Notes under the pieces: model-generated
Told to the model about the DNA's origin: nothing
Seen by the model: the letters and a program-made list of their open reading frames with translations, nothing else
Databases searched by the model: none
Source: Primulina eburnea
Taxonomy: Eukaryota; Streptophyta; Magnoliopsida; Lamiales; Gesneriaceae
Direction: 5' to 3'
Length of the DNA stretch: 64,000 nt
Assembly (NCBI RefSeq): GCF_022965805.1
Contig: NC_133104.1
Coordinates: 23,432,069 to 23,496,068 of the forward strand
Program-made: the position numbers and the translations under genes
Shown here: positions 46,910-59,356 of the stretch, in pieces
How the letters are laid out: every line of letters begins with the position of its first letter
Position numbering within the stretch: position 1 is the stretch's first letter

Positions 46910-48304
46910 TATTGGAACTTTTCAAATTCGCAATCTTGATTTTGATGATAACAAAACTTGTTAATTGGGTTACTAATGATCTACCTTAGTATGCAGCATC
47001 TAGGATCACTCACGAGATGTTTACATCACAAAACTAAAGACCCAACTGATCACACAAAATGAATCAGTCTTTACGTCGATTGAGCAGTTCAGCTGATTGT
47101 CCAGTGGATAGGTGATTCAGCAAGAAAACCTCATAAGCCTGGCCAGCCGAAGGAGTGTTCAACTGATGAAGAAACCCAGTTGATCAGTCCAACTGAACGA
47201 GTGTGAAATCAGTTCCACTGACGAGTCAACTGATTCCACCAGCCCAACAGAAAGATCAGTTCAACTGACCAGTTCGAAGCATCAGTTAGAATCTTTCAGT
47301 TATGGATGAAAACAAACTCTTTCAAGTGGAATCCAGCTGTACGTGAAGGTACAAAGCCATTATACAGTCAAAGGTAATGGACGTTGTATCAGTGCATTAA
47401 AGACAAAACATTTCAGAAGGGCAGTCGAAAAGTCGAGACACAAAGTCCAAGAAACGAATTCAAGATTCTACGGATACAATAAATGAGTCTCACTGTACGA
47501 TCAGTTTTCCCGGATATATACAGAGAAGATCAGTGAAGACTCATAAAGATATAACTCAAGAGAGAAAAAGAAAAGGGCACGCTTCAAAGTCATATCAGCT
47601 TAAGAGAAGCATTCAGCCGAGTCGAGGGAACTTTTTACATATATATCAGCTTATATTAGAAGCGTATTTCCCTCAGTGTGTGAGAACATCCTTGTTCAGT
47701 TCTCACACACACAAACACTCTCAACCACTCAAATACAGTCTTGCACAAAGACGTTAAACTTGTGTATGTAGTCTTTCTCACATAGACATTAAAGAAGTGT
47801 TGATTGGAAGATGCTGCCTTCAGTCTAAGTCTAGGAGTTCAATTTAGGCAGTGGGTAAGTCCTAGCTAAGTGGGTTTGTACAAAGAGTTGTATAAATCAA
47901 AGTCTTCTACTAGATCCTACCCAAGGCGGTAGAAGGGGTGGCGCAGGAGCAGTTGAACTCTCCAAACATCCATAAACATATTTTGTGTATTTAACTGTCT
48001 AACTATTGTTTTCAAACTGTTTGGATCAGTTAGAGTATCCATTAATTCAGTTGTCATCATAACTGAACTGATAAATGCAAAAACTAATCTATCCTTTTTC
48101 GGTTATTCATTTTACATAAGATAAAATGCTTTCTAATTTAACAGTCTTCTTTACGAAGGATTACTTTGAGTTTCTTCCGCTTGGTTTTTAACCAAACTTG
48201 ATTTAATTTATCGGTGTTAATATTCTTAGAACACGAGCTATTGCAGCTCATTGGAAAATATTTTGTTTGAATCATCCCAAAGATGTTGAACAAACGGTCC
48301 TTCA
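46910..48304 (+). repeat. 5' LTR of copia E
   Basis: 1395 bp aligned to 49366-50768 with scattered differences; its first 17 bases have diverged (TATTGG instead of TGTTGG). The 74-codon ORF at 47533-47757 recurs in the other LTR (49998-50222) and is not a gene on this evidence. Confidence 0.9.
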
Positions 48305-49365
48305 ATTTGTATTAGAGCAGGTTGTTCTAAGAAGAACATTTGAAGAAAACTATGTTTTAAAATCTTACTTTAAAATAGTGTCAAAAGCTATTTAAAAATA
48401 TCTCATACGATTTTCAAAACTATTTGAAAATATTTATATGTCGCTCTTTGGTAAAGAGATGAGAGGATTGGCTCTGCGACTAATATTGCAGCCACTTCTT
48501 TAGACTCTTTACTTAGGGGTTTTAATTAGTCTGCAGGGGACTAAGAATCATCTGCAAAGATGCACAGCTAAATTGCTCCTTGAACAAGTCCTCAGTTGCA
48601 AGCCTACCAGGTCAGCTGTTCTTCAGATGAAACTTATCCATGCTGGGACGTTGGATGATTATATCACCAGCTGCATTCCAGATTGAGCCTAGTCAGAGTC
48701 TGCTCGACCAGTTAGTCTGCTAAGAAGTCAAGTTCAAGCAGTTTAACTCGTTTCTCTAGCAAAATGAACTCACCACCGATGCATCAGTTCAAGCAGTCAA
48801 GAAACTAGTTGATGGTATATCCAGTTCTGTCACACAAACCAACTGATATCTGATGTTGTTTAAAATATGCTACCGTTGTAGTAATCTTTCTTGTTCAACG
48901 GATGCATGTACTCAGATGTAAATACAAGGAAATTTATTTAAATAAATATCATATTTGTTCAGCTGTGTTTTATTATGACTGAATGGATATTTCCAAATAT
49001 TTTGTCTACATTGCTTGAATAATTATAATCTCTGAATGAATGACTATATATGAGATTTTTATTCAATTTCCGAGAAGGAGCTTCTTGTCTTTCTCTCAGT
49101 CTAAAAGTATTATCAATCGGTTTTAAAACTTAGTTGTTAAGAAAAATTCTTTCCTTTTCATTAACTGAAAAGTAGTTTCTTAATTATGTCCATTTCTTTT
49201 AAAAGGTTTTAACTCAGTTTTGGAGATGGAGCTTTTGGTTATTTTAATTTCATTAAATTCAGTTATAAAGGGGGAGCCTTTAATGATATTTGAACTTGCT
49301 AACCCTTGAACTGAATATATTGCGCTTAACTGCTCATGTTTTGTAATCATAAAAAAGGGGGAGAT
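48305..49365 (+). other. Interior of copia E
   Basis: No gag, protease, integrase or RT motif in any frame. 48540-48850 reads in part like a decayed helical protein segment with repeated Q/V/L spacing (for example TTDASVQAVKKLVDGISSSV near 48770-48830), possibly a leftover of a SIRE-type 3' accessory ORF. The rest is AT-rich spacer. Confidence 0.45.
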
Positions 49366-50768
49366 TGTTGGCAATTTTAAAGTTCGCAATCTTGATTTTG
49401 ATGATAACAAAACTTGTTAATTGTGTTACTAATGATCTATCTTAGTGTGCAGCATCTAGAATCACTAACGAGGTGTTAACATCGCAAAACTAAAGACCCA
49501 ACTGATCGCACATAATGAATCAGTCTAACTGGTTACGTCAATTGAGCAGTCCAGCTGATTGTCCAGTTGATAGGTGATTCAGCAGGAAAACCTCAGAAGC
49601 CTGGCCAGCCGAAGGATGTTCAACTGATGAAGAAACCCAGTTGATCAGTCCAACTGAACGAGTGTGAAATCAGTTCCACTAACGAGTCAACTGATTTCAC
49701 CAGCTCAACTGAAAGATCAGTTCAACTGACCAGTTCGAAGCATCAGTTAAAATCTTTCAGTTATGTATGAAGACAAACTCCTTCAAGTGGAATCCAGTTG
49801 TACGTGAAGGTACAAATCCATTATCCACTTAAAGGACAATAATGGACGTTGTATCAGTGCATTAAAGACAAAACGTTTCAGAAGGGCAGTCGAAAAGTCG
49901 AGACACAAAGTCCAAGAAACGAATTCAAGATGCAACGTATACAATAAATGAGTTTTACTGTACGATCAGTTTTCCCGTCTATATAAAAAAAAGATTAGTG
50001 AAGACTCATAAAGATATAACTCAAGAGAGAAAAAGAAAAGGGCACGCTTCAAAGTCATATCAGCTTAAGAGAAGCATTCAGCCCAGTCGAGGGAACTCTT
50101 TACAGATATATCAGCTTAGATTAGAAGCGTATTTTCCTCAGTGTGTGAGAACTTCCTTGTTCAGTTCTCACACACACAAACACTCTCAACCACTCAAATA
50201 TAGTCTTGCACAAAGACGTTAAACTTCTGTATGTAGTCTTTCTCACATAGAAATTAAAGAAGTGTTGACTGGAAGGTGCTGCCTTCAGTCTAAGTCTAGG
50301 AGTTTAGTTTAGGCAATTGGTAAGTCCTAGCTGAGTGGGTTTGTACAAAGAGTTATATAAATCAAAGTCTTCTAGTGCATCCTACCCGAGGCGGTAGAAG
50401 GGGTGACGCAGGAGCAATTGAAGTCTCTGAACATCCATAAACATATATTGTGTATTTTAGTGTCTAACTATTGTTTTCAAACTGTTTGTATCTGTTAGAG
50501 TATCCATTAGTTCAGTTGTCACCATAACTGAATCGATGAATGCAAAAACTAATCTATCCCTTTTCGGTTATTCAGTTTACATAAGATAAAATGCTTTCTA
50601 ATTTAACAGTTTTTTCACGAAGAATTACTTCGAGTTTCTTCCGCTTGGTTTTTAATCAAACTCGATTTAATTCATCGGTATTAATATTCTTAGAACACGA
50701 GCTATTGCAGCTCATTGGAGAATATTTTGTTTGAGGCATCCCAAAGATGTTGAGCAAACGATCATTCA
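49366..50768 (+). repeat. 3' LTR of copia E
   Basis: 1403 bp, TGTTGGCAATTT to GATCATTCA, with a TATA box (CTATATAAAA) at about 49979-49988. Followed by the CTTGA duplication. Confidence 0.9.
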
Positions 50769-50773
50769 CTTGA

Positions 50774-50853
50774 TATCTCTGAAAACTAGGATTTTCTCTC
50801 ATTATCTTTTGGACTGTATTATGGGATATTGTTGTTTGACTAAAGAAACTAGA
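50774..50853 (-). pseudogene. Short middle piece of the pararetrovirus relic
   Basis: 80-bp stretch between the copia E duplication and the hAT duplication. It is continuous with 46909 on one side and 52883 on the other once those insertions are set aside. Too short to assign a domain. Confidence 0.5.
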
Positions 50854-51149
50854 CTAATCTTTAGGAATGTAAATGAGCCGAGCCGAGCCGAACAGTATAA
50901 GGTTCGGGCTCGGCTCGTTAAACTATTTGCTCGGCTCGGGCTCGGCTCGAGCCTTTGGTTTGAAGCTCGGGCTCCGCTCGTTCGGAAGTTATGAAGCTTG
51001 GGCTCGGCTCGAGCTCGGCTCGTTAATGGCTCGTTTATCTTGTTCAATGAGCCTTGCTCGGGTTCGGCTCGTTAAACAAGCTCGTTAAGTGAGCTAGTTT
51101 CTGCTCAGAAGACCTCGTGCATATGCGCGCTCTGTCGCGCGCATATGCG

Positions 51150-51541
51150 CGAAAAAACCGTCACTATTAGCGACGGATTGTTTGAAAAACCATCACTATT
51201 AGCGACAGATTGTTTGAAAAACAGTCGCTGATTAAATCAGCGACGGTTTGTTAGCGACAAACCGTCGTTAAATGTTCAGTATATCTTCATTAATCTGCGC
51301 GGTTCATCTTATTACTTCAGCATGAACTTATTTTTCTTATTTTTTTACTTCGTCAACATTGATATGCCGAAGTAAAATATAATAAAAAAATATAGTGAAA
51401 CCCGTGTTTTTAAACATCCGAAGTAAAATATATTATTTTACTTCGCTTGTGTTATTACTGAAGTTATTGGTAATGTATTACTTCGTAATTTATTATTGAC
51501 GAAGTAAAGCCTGCCGAAGTAAAATCCGATTTTTCTACTAG
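51150..51541. mobile_element. CACTA (En/Spm-like) terminal fragment inside the hAT element
   Basis: The sequence ends at TTTTTCTACTAGTG (51528-51541), whose complement CACTAGTAGAAAAA is a CACTA terminus. Sub-terminal repeats on the inner side are typical: at least seven ACTTCG/CGAAGT words (51345-51520) and AGCGACGG words (51160-51265). I cannot find the opposite terminus, so the left limit is approximate. Confidence 0.6.
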
Positions 51542-52560
51542 TGTTATAACATTGTAATTTCTGTAAGATACACTTTAGAATTTTGAATAAATGAATATTA
51601 TATATATATATAATGAATTACGTGGGCCTATATAATTTTGGACCATATCATATTATAATATGATACTATATAATGTATCACGTACGTGGCATTGTATTTT
51701 TGGACCTCACAATGCTAAGGTTTCTTCTATGCGGCGACATTAGATATCTAGTCGGTTGCCTTTGATGTTTGATATTCTGTTTATTATATTAAAATATTTT
51801 AATTTTTTTATATATTTACTTTAAAGTATAATTAGTTTCAAACCATAATATTTTTAAATAATAAGATTATATACGTATAATCATATGTAGAATTAATTAG
51901 GAGTGAGTGCATACGCTAGATTCATTGCCGTAGCAAGAATAACAGATATTTATATCATTGCATTAACAATCCAACAAATATGAGTTTCTTAAGTAGACTA
52001 AATTCATTGTCGTAGCAGCAATATTCAAACACACCTGAGAGACTGAAATTTTTGAACTTTTGTCTCTAATTGTTTTGCCCACTGTATTTGGAGATGAAAC
52101 CAAACCAAAATCAGAGCTAGGGTTCGCGACCTATGCGATCTCCAAAATCTCGATTCACGCCTCAATCAAAGTCGACCCAGATGGTACAAGGATTTTGAGC
52201 CCTTGCACCGATGGAAGAACGGAGAATCGTCGAAAATCGTACGCGGTTTAGAGGTGGACGGGAAAGGGGTCTCGCTACCTATACACGCTCAAATCTACCG
52301 ATTTTTGCTTCGATAATGGTCGACCGGACCTGGGCTACGACCGGAGACCCTCGACGACGGCGGGCAGAGGTCGGGAGGCGCTGATTCGGGGGGAATAGAT
52401 GAGGTTACGGGAATAGCCGAATAGGGTTTGGGATTTGGAATAGATGAGGATGAGGTTACGGGAATATGCCATTATTGCCATAACATTCACATTTTTAATA
52501 TAATTTTTAATTTATTATTATTTATCATACATAATTATTTTAATATTATAACTCATTAAT
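51542..52560. other. Unassigned interior of the hAT element
   Basis: 51542-51880 is AT-rich and featureless. 52030-52450 is markedly richer in G/C, with an AGCTAGGGTTCGCGACC start and a CGACGGCGGGCAGAGGTCGGGAGG stretch in two short runs, looking like a piece of a host 5' region or another transposon. The 63-codon frame at 52060-52251 has no recognised domain. Confidence 0.4.
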
Positions 52561-52882
52561 TATCTCAAATTCGAGCTCACGATCTACCTAAACGAGCCGA
52601 GCTCGAGCTCGTGAACCACCTAAACAATCCGAGCTCGAGCTCACGAGCCAGCTAAATGAGTCGAGCTCAATTTTGAGCTCACGAACCTATTATCGAAATG
52701 TTCACGATCTAACGAGCTGAACATCATTAATCTCAAGCTCGGCTCAACAAAATTGTCGAGCCCAAAATAAGGCTCGGGCTTGGCTCGATAAGCTTAACGA
52801 ACGAGCCCGAACGAGCTTTTTAACGAGCCGAGATCCGAAAAGCTCGAGAACAGTTCGGTTCATTTACATCCCTACTAATCTT

Positions 52883-54177
52883 CATATGTTTCGTGCCTAA
52901 ACACCTCGTCTTCAGTCAGATTCTTATTATGTTCTATCAGATTATTCTTGATTCAAGACTTATTCTTCTTCTATATATTTTCTTCTGAGCTGTCTGAGGC
53001 AATACCCTCAAAGTGGTATACCTGAATAAGATCTTGATAATAAACTGCTTCTTCATTATCCGGGGTAGGATCGAAGCGTTTAATTCTTCTTTTTTTATTT
53101 TTTGGACTGTTGGTTGAAATATGTCATTTTGCTCCACATGTCTAGGAATTACAATCCTTAAAACTTTCATTAGCTCAGGTGTGAGCAATTCTGAAAGTTT
53201 TCTTCATAGGTATTCTCCTCGTACTTCTAGATGTACTTGATGCTTGGTATGATGTCCTACTTCTTGATTGTTTGCTCTTTTGCCCGAATTTGTAAGATCT
53301 GGCCTTTTTCCTGGACCATGATGTTTGGTTTCCAAGAACTTCTTCCACTTGTGGCATAGGGATGAGTTCTAAAATTTTCCTCTTCTACCTTTGTGGTTTA
53401 CTTCCAATAATTTTGGAATATCATTTCTTTACAACACAAATGAGCACGTTTTTTCAATACCCTTAATCGTTTGTAATTCTTTTATAATGCTGTCATATGA
53501 CACTATTCTACCAATTTTTCTTTGAGAAAAGAGGTTCTTCGTGTCAATATATCTGGATTGTCAGGGACATATTCCCTTATTAGCAATTCTCTCCAGGGAC
53601 TTGGCTTTTTGGCAAAGAAAAATTCCATTACTATATTTTCTTCGACCACTGAATCACATCTATATTTAGTGAATAACATAATATATTCATCCACTAAAAA
53701 TATGTCACGTAATTCAAAACTATACATACTTGAGTGTATTTCTTTTTCTTCTCTATATCTTGACTGTCAAAATAGTCTACCCCTATAAATTATGCTTTAA
53801 ATAGAGTAGCCATTTTTTCCGGATATCTCACTTAGAGATTCTCGGCTAGGACTGACTCTTTGGTTTCCATTGAAGTCATGTCCCAAGAAATTTTAACCGA
53901 TCCTATAAGACTCATTTCTAAAATTTTAATGAATCATTATCTGTTGAGATCAAGCGTGCTTGCTATAATTCTCATAGCAGATGTCCAATCATTTATGAGA
54001 TCTTTTCTGTTTTTGAAGTCTAGTACATCTATGTTAAGCATAACCCCATAAGGATGTATAGGTTTTAAAGCAGATTTCAAATAGAATGTTTGGTGCAAGA
54101 GAATTTGACTTCTCCTTGACCTTGTTCCCGCTGAATATAACTCTCCACCAGTATGAAAGTCTGGTTATGAAACGTCT
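52883..54177 (-). pseudogene. Pararetrovirus relic: capsid-like upstream region
   Basis: Minus-strand coding remnants in shifting frames, lying upstream of the polymerase remnants as capsid does in Caulimoviridae. Open pieces are at 53727-53503 (a helical, charged segment), 53357-53175 (a basic Arg/Lys/Ser-rich segment like the nucleic-acid-binding end of a capsid) and 53188-52937. I do not see an intact CCHC knuckle. Frameshifts and stops every 50-80 codons show it is non-functional. The 54178 boundary is where LTR of gypsy I begins. Confidence 0.55.
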
Positions 54178-57173
54178 TGTCCTTTTTATTGCTTTAAAAG
54201 TACTAGAAAAAGTTTTTTTTTAAAAAAAAATTCGGATTTTACCAAAATATTTTAAAACATCAACCAACTAGTATTTAAAAATCAAGTGAATAGTCATAAA
54301 ACTGAAATCGTCTACTGTTTACCAAACCTAAAAAACAATAATTTGAACAGAATAGTCCATACTAAACCTCTCAAAAATCTCTCAAAAGCACAAATAAATA
54401 GTCATAAAAATGTTTAACTTAAATCAGAAATCATAAAACGTAATGCGGAAAATGTAGCGCTGGTCCTCGGGTTGTATGCACGGACAGTCCAGTAGAATCA
54501 CCCGTCAAGACCTCCCTCAATCCCACATGCATCCATCACACCTAGTGAGTCTAAAGACTCAACACACCACAATCTTTATAACAAATAATACGTAATACAG
54601 TCAACATATAACAGTGAAAAATATTTGTACTTAAAATATCGTTTTCATGAAGATGCATAACTTCAAACATGACCATTTTCATAAATGTTTTCATGATGCA
54701 TAAACTTAAGCATAACCATTTTCATGACATACATTTCATAAACCTTAACCTTTTTCTTTTTTCCTCAGCATGACATGACATAAAACATTTTGCATGATCA
54801 TAAACATTTTTTCTTTTTCCTTTGTTGAATTCAGATCGTTAATTGTGACTTTCCTCAAACCTCAAAAGTCGATGGATCCATCTACATGTAACCACAGTAC
54901 TGGGAGGCGACGGACACTAGCGACACTCTCACCGGTCAACTGGGCCCTGGCCTATCATGATGAAATAGAAATACGATCGTCGGGGCTCCCTCTGGGGCCT
55001 TCTCCCATAAATGGGCTCTCTCTAGGGCCTTCTCCCCTCACGATATTCCCATTTATACCTCAAACCTCATATCCTCATATTCGCAATAATGGAAACACGA
55101 TTGTCGGGCTTCCACTAGGACCATCACCCTCACGACATCGCCAGCATTAACAAATTATTCACAATCACTTCACTTCCTTCAACATTTTTCATTCACATCA
55201 CTTTAGAAAAATCATGAATAATATTACATTTTTCATTTTTGAAACCAAGCATGCGACATGTATTTTAAATGTCTTCCTTAAATCATAAAAATCAAAATAG
55301 ACATTTGAACTTCCTTGACCTTTACTAATTTCTCGGTGTAAAAAGACTGTTTTACCCTGGACTCGACATTTTACGTTTTCTACTTTTTTTCTTGATTTCT
55401 TGACTCTAACATGTCCCAAATAATTATTTAAGCCTAAATTAATTTTCCCATAATTTTATTTGGCATAAAACTTAGACTTTTTCATTTATCTTTAATTGAT
55501 TGTTTTGACGATGATTTAATCTCGAAAAATCCCAAACTTTAATATAAAATTCCTAAATTATAAATTTGGTCATTTTATATTATTTTCGCCCTTATGGACC
55601 ATGACTCGACCCCCGTAAGTCATTTTCCAATGTTTTTCTTTATTTAAAAACTCCAATTGACACCTAAACTTCGACCCCGTGCCAACTTTTAACTTTATCG
55701 AGTTACCCTCGGACCATAGCGAACCAGAACCTGCCCAACATGCTGAAGTACCCTACTGGACCCAGGAAACTCACGGAAAACTCACCCAAAGCCAAAAACA
55801 AAAGCCCCCTAAGTGACCCCAAGCTGGCCGAGAGTTTCAAAGTGTGTGGACTCTTCGTTTGTGGTGTTAGGACTCTACCAACGAACTCAGCCACTGAACC
55901 ACCCTGTTGGGCACCGACTTAAGACTCTAAGGTCACCCCCTAGCCCAGCCCCAAGTCCTGGACCGAACCCTTAGACCCTTGAAAACCTGCGCACTCCTGC
56001 ACTTGGCGTGACCGCCGCTCGGGTAGGAGTCCTTGTCACTCCTCCCAGCCCGCTACGTTCGAGTCCTAGCATGGCTAGAACTCTTCCTTGACTCCCCCAC
56101 GTGCATGGCTAACCCTGGTCCCAACCGAACCAAGCCCAGCCACTTAACCAGAAAAACCGATCCCCCAAGCGCCCTATGATAACAACCATGAATCCAGTTC
56201 GTTTCCTTCCCGTGTGTGGTTTTTAAGTGGTCCTTAGGCGTCTAAATTCATGTAAACCAATATCATAATCCTTCCTAGACATGGCAGCCCCTTTACGCTT
56301 GAAAAAAAAGTAAGAATTGGATCAAAATCATGTCTCAAAATTTCATGTTACAAGCATGAACGAAAAATACAATAAGTGCCACTTGTTTTCATGTTCTTCA
56401 TGCATAAAAGAATAATATGATGTAACGGATGATAAAAGGAGATTAAGACGTGCCTTTCCGTAAAATAAGCTCGAATAATCGTGGACGATGAAGAACGGGA
56501 CGCGACGATGGCTTCTACTTGACTTGTTGCCTTCGAAAAAAACCCTTCCTCCAAGTGTTGTGTGTGCCGTGAGGTAGGGTTGAGTTGGGAGAGAATATTT
56601 TTCAGAAAAATAGAAGTGGACGATTGTTTTGATGCTAGAGTAGGGTTTTGGGATTTTTAACACTTTAAATATTGGTTAATACCTACAAGACTTGTTAGAC
56701 CTATTAAGCCATCTAATTTGGCCCATTAGTTTAATTAGGATTTAATAAAATAATAACAAAGTTTTCTTTTATTAAATATATTAATTTATTAGCCGGGTTG
56801 CAAAAAGCTCGTATTTCAGTTGAAAAACCAACACCGATGAAATTTATGTCCCGGCGTATAAAATCACCTCAAAACCCCTTTATTTTCAAAAATACTGAAA
56901 AGCATCGACCAAATTTTAACTAATTTAAAAATAATTATTTAACAAAAACATTTTACATTTTCTTCAGCCCTCGGTCCCCGTTCCTCGATCGTCGCTTGAA
57001 TATTCCTTAAAAATATCATTTTATGCATGATGACAATAAAAATCTCAAAGAACAACTGCATAAGTATGTCACATAATTAATTAGCAATTAAAGTCAATTA
57101 ATTATCCATTTTTTTTCATATTTCCTAGATTTGCATGCAGTTGGATTATGTCGTCTTAATTTTGGACCTTACA
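54178..57173 (-). repeat. 3' LTR of gypsy I
   Basis: 2996 bp, sense start TGTAAGGTCC at 57173 and probable sense end AAAAAGGACA at 54178. Non-coding; it has a G/C-richer middle (54940-55140, with two GGCCTTCTCCC-type repeats) and a C-rich block at 55590-56200. The left limit depends on the TG...CA rule, since the partner LTR is not in the window. Confidence 0.75.
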
Positions 57174-57191
57174 ATTCCTCCCCCCCTTAAA
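57174..57191 (-). other. Polypurine tract of gypsy I
   Basis: Sense TTTAAGGGGGGGAGGAAT immediately upstream of the 3' LTR start, with the usual CGAGGACGAAAT tail before it. Confidence 0.85.
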
Positions 57192-57210
57192 TAAAATTTC
57201 GTCCTCGAAA

Positions 57211-57864
57211 TTAGAACTTACCGAATAAATCTGGATAGCGACTCTTCAAGTCTCTCTCGGTTTCCCAAGTAGCTTCCTCTTCCGAGTGATTCAGCCACTT
57301 GACCTTGACCATTGGAATGACTTTGTTACGCAATCGTCTTTCTTGTCTTGCCAAAATCTGGACAGGTCTTTCCTCATAAGTCATATTTGGAATTAGTTGA
57401 AGAGGCTCATAATTAAGCACATGTGACGGATTCGACATTTACTTCCGCAGCATCGAAATGTGGAACACATTGTGAACTCCTACAAGCGCTGGTGGCAATG
57501 CCACTCTATAAGTTAGTGTCTCAATCCTCTCCAAAATCTCGAACGGACCTATAAATCTTTGACTAAGCTTTCCCTTCTTGCCAAAGCGCATAACACCCTT
57601 CATGGGTGCTATTTTCACAAATACATGATCTCCCACTTCAAACTCTAAGTCCCTTCGCCTTTTTTCCGCATAACTCTTTTGTCGGCTTTGCGCAGTCTTC
57701 ATTCTATCACGAATTTTGACTACAAGCTCAGTTTTCTCTTCAATCACATCTGGACCAATATCTCTTCCTTCCCCAACCTCGTCCCAATGAATAGGAGATC
57801 TACACTTCCTTCCATAGAGTGCTTCAAAAGGAGCCATTCCTATTGATGATTGATAGCTGTTATT
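57211..57864 (-). pseudogene. pol: Integrase C-terminal region and chromodomain-like tail of gypsy I
   Basis: 57837-57439 covers the [20 protein letters not shown] segment, the GDHVFVKIAPMKGVMRFG segment and the [11 protein letters not shown] segment. 57438-57211 is the tail (LRNKVIPMVKVKWLNHSEEEATWE) ending at the stop. A stop (TAA) around 57864 and a frame break at 57438 separate the parts. The tail is a degenerate chromodomain-type end. Confidence 0.85.
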
Positions 57865-58509
57865 TTAAGTGAACTCCACTAGAGGTAATTTTGGTTCCCA
57901 ACTGCCTTGGAAATCAATGAAACATGCTGGCAGTAGATCTTCCAAAATCTGTATAACTCTTTCTGACTGACCATCGGTTTGAGGATGGAATGTTGTACTG
58001 AATAGTAGCTTGGTTCCCATCGCTGCATGCAGACTTTTCCAAAAAGAAGACGTGAATCTCGGATCTCTGTCAGAAACAATAGACACTAGAATCCCATGCA
58101 GACGAACTATCTCTCGAATGTATAACTCTGCATACTGAGTCATGGTGAATGTCGTCTTAATAGGTAGAAAATGCGATGATTTCGTAAGACGATCAACTAT
58201 TACCCAAATGGCATTCAATCCCTTAACGGTCTTAGGCAATCCCACCACAAAGTCCATGGTGATATTTTCCCATTTCCACTCGGAAATAGGGAGTGGCTTC
58301 AATTTTTCCGCTGGTCTTTGATGCTCTGCTTTGACTTGTTGACAAGTCAAACACTCAGATACATATCTCAGTATGTCCCTCTTCATGCCTGGCCACCAAT
58401 ATAACAAATGCAAATTCCTATACATCTTTGTACTGCCCGAGTGAATGGAATATGGTGTGTCGTGGGCTTCCTTCATAATAAGATCTCTCAAAGAATCATC
58501 ACTAGGAAC
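57865..58509 (-). pseudogene. pol: Integrase zinc domain and catalytic core of gypsy I
   Basis: 208-codon open stretch with HxxxxH-like start (MKEAHDTPYSIHSGS), C-X2-C (ECLTCQQVK), then [20 protein letters not shown] and QTDGQSERVIQI, so both catalytic Asp residues and the Glu remain. A TGA lies near 58510 between this and RNase H. The core itself is undamaged. Confidence 0.88.
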
Positions 58510-59351
58510 TCATAGACGGTCCCGATGACGGACTAAACCATCCACCAATGCATATAAATTCCGGCCCTTGGCTTCATCTCTTGCTCTCCACTTTTGCAAC
58601 TGCTCATCAGTAGACTGCCCATCCCGAATTCTGTCTCTCAAAGTCGACTGCACAGATAATGTGGCAAGATTAGGGGCCTTGCCCCTAGCATACACTGTAA
58701 GCTCAAACCGTTGTATCTCGGACTGCAACGGTCTTTGGAGTGATAAATGAGTGATAACTGCTGCTTTCCTGCTCAATGTGTCTGCCACCACATTAGCTTT
58801 CCCCAGATGGTAGCTAATGTCACAATCATAGTCCTTTACCAATTCAAGCCATCTGCGATGTCTCATATTCAACTCTTTTTGGGTGAAGAAGTATTTCAAA
58901 CTTTTGTGATCGGTGAATATCTTGCACTTCTCCCCATAAAGGTAGTGTCTCCAAATTTTCAGTGCAAAGACTACTGCTGCAAGCTCAAGATCATGAGTAG
59001 GGTAGTTCTTTTCGTGAATTTTCAACGGTCTTGACGCATAGGCGATAACTCGGTCGTTTTGCATCAGAACTGCGCCCAAACACAAGTTTAGAAGCGACGG
59101 TATAAAGAACATAATCCCCTTGCCCTGATGGCATAGATAGCACTGGTGCTGATATCAAGGCTTGCTTTAACTTGTCAAAACTGTCTTGACACTCGGGACC
59201 CCAAACAAATTTCGCATTCTTCTTAGTCAAGGCGGTCATAGGTACCGCTATAGATGAGAACCCCTGAATAAACTTGCGATAATAGCCAGCTAGTCCCAAG
59301 AAACTACGAATCTCAGTGACGCTTTTCGGTACTGGCCACTCTTTCACTGCT
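58510..59351 (-). pseudogene. pol: RT C-terminus and RNase H of gypsy I
   Basis: 59356-58991 begins [20 protein letters not shown], with [13 protein letters not shown] and the connection region; the YTDASK motif reads YTVASK (catalytic Asp to Val near 59115). 59112-58510 has [29 protein letters not shown] and [11 protein letters not shown] frameshift near 59070-59110 joins them. Upstream codons lie on the other side of solo LTR H2 at 61233 onward. Confidence 0.87.
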
Positions 59352-59356
59352 TCCAC

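Larger units (their letters stand above)
46910..50768 (+). mobile_element. Copia-type non-autonomous element E
   Basis: 3859 bp with LTRs 46910-48304 and 49366-50768, primer-site variant TTGTATTAGAGC at 48307-48318, polypurine tract AAAAAAGGGGGAGAT at 49351-49365 and duplication CTTGA at 46905-46909 and 50769-50773. The LTRs carry the same CAACTGA-rich style as copia C. Only 1.06 kb lies between them and no Gag or Pol domain is visible, so this is an internally deleted or LARD-like element moved in trans. The insertion splits the pararetrovirus relic. Confidence 0.9.
50862..52874. mobile_element. hAT-like non-autonomous DNA transposon
   Basis: 2013 bp with terminal inverted repeats TAGGAATGTAAATGA (left) and TAGGGATGTAAATGA (right, complement), flanked by the perfect 8-bp duplication CTAATCTT (50854-50861 and 52875-52882). 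Both sub-terminal arms are dense in GAGCCGAGC/GCTCGGCTCG words (50876-51080 and 52570-52860). No transposase is encoded. The centre (about 51100-52560) is foreign to the arms and includes a CACTA terminus. The 8-bp duplication and TAGGG end are hAT hallmarks. Confidence 0.85.

Noticed and set aside
47533..47757. 74-codon ORF in the copia E LTR, repeated at 49998-50222
   Set aside because: LTR-internal, duplicated with the LTR, no domain; most likely part of the transcribed leader.
52060..52251. 63-codon ORF in the GC-rich part of the hAT interior
   Set aside because: No domain, no neighbouring coding sequence, and length expected by chance at this base composition.
53860..54051. Plus-strand ORF of 63 codons within the pararetrovirus relic
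   Set aside because: The minus-strand reading fits the caulimovirid-like capsid region better; this is its complement.
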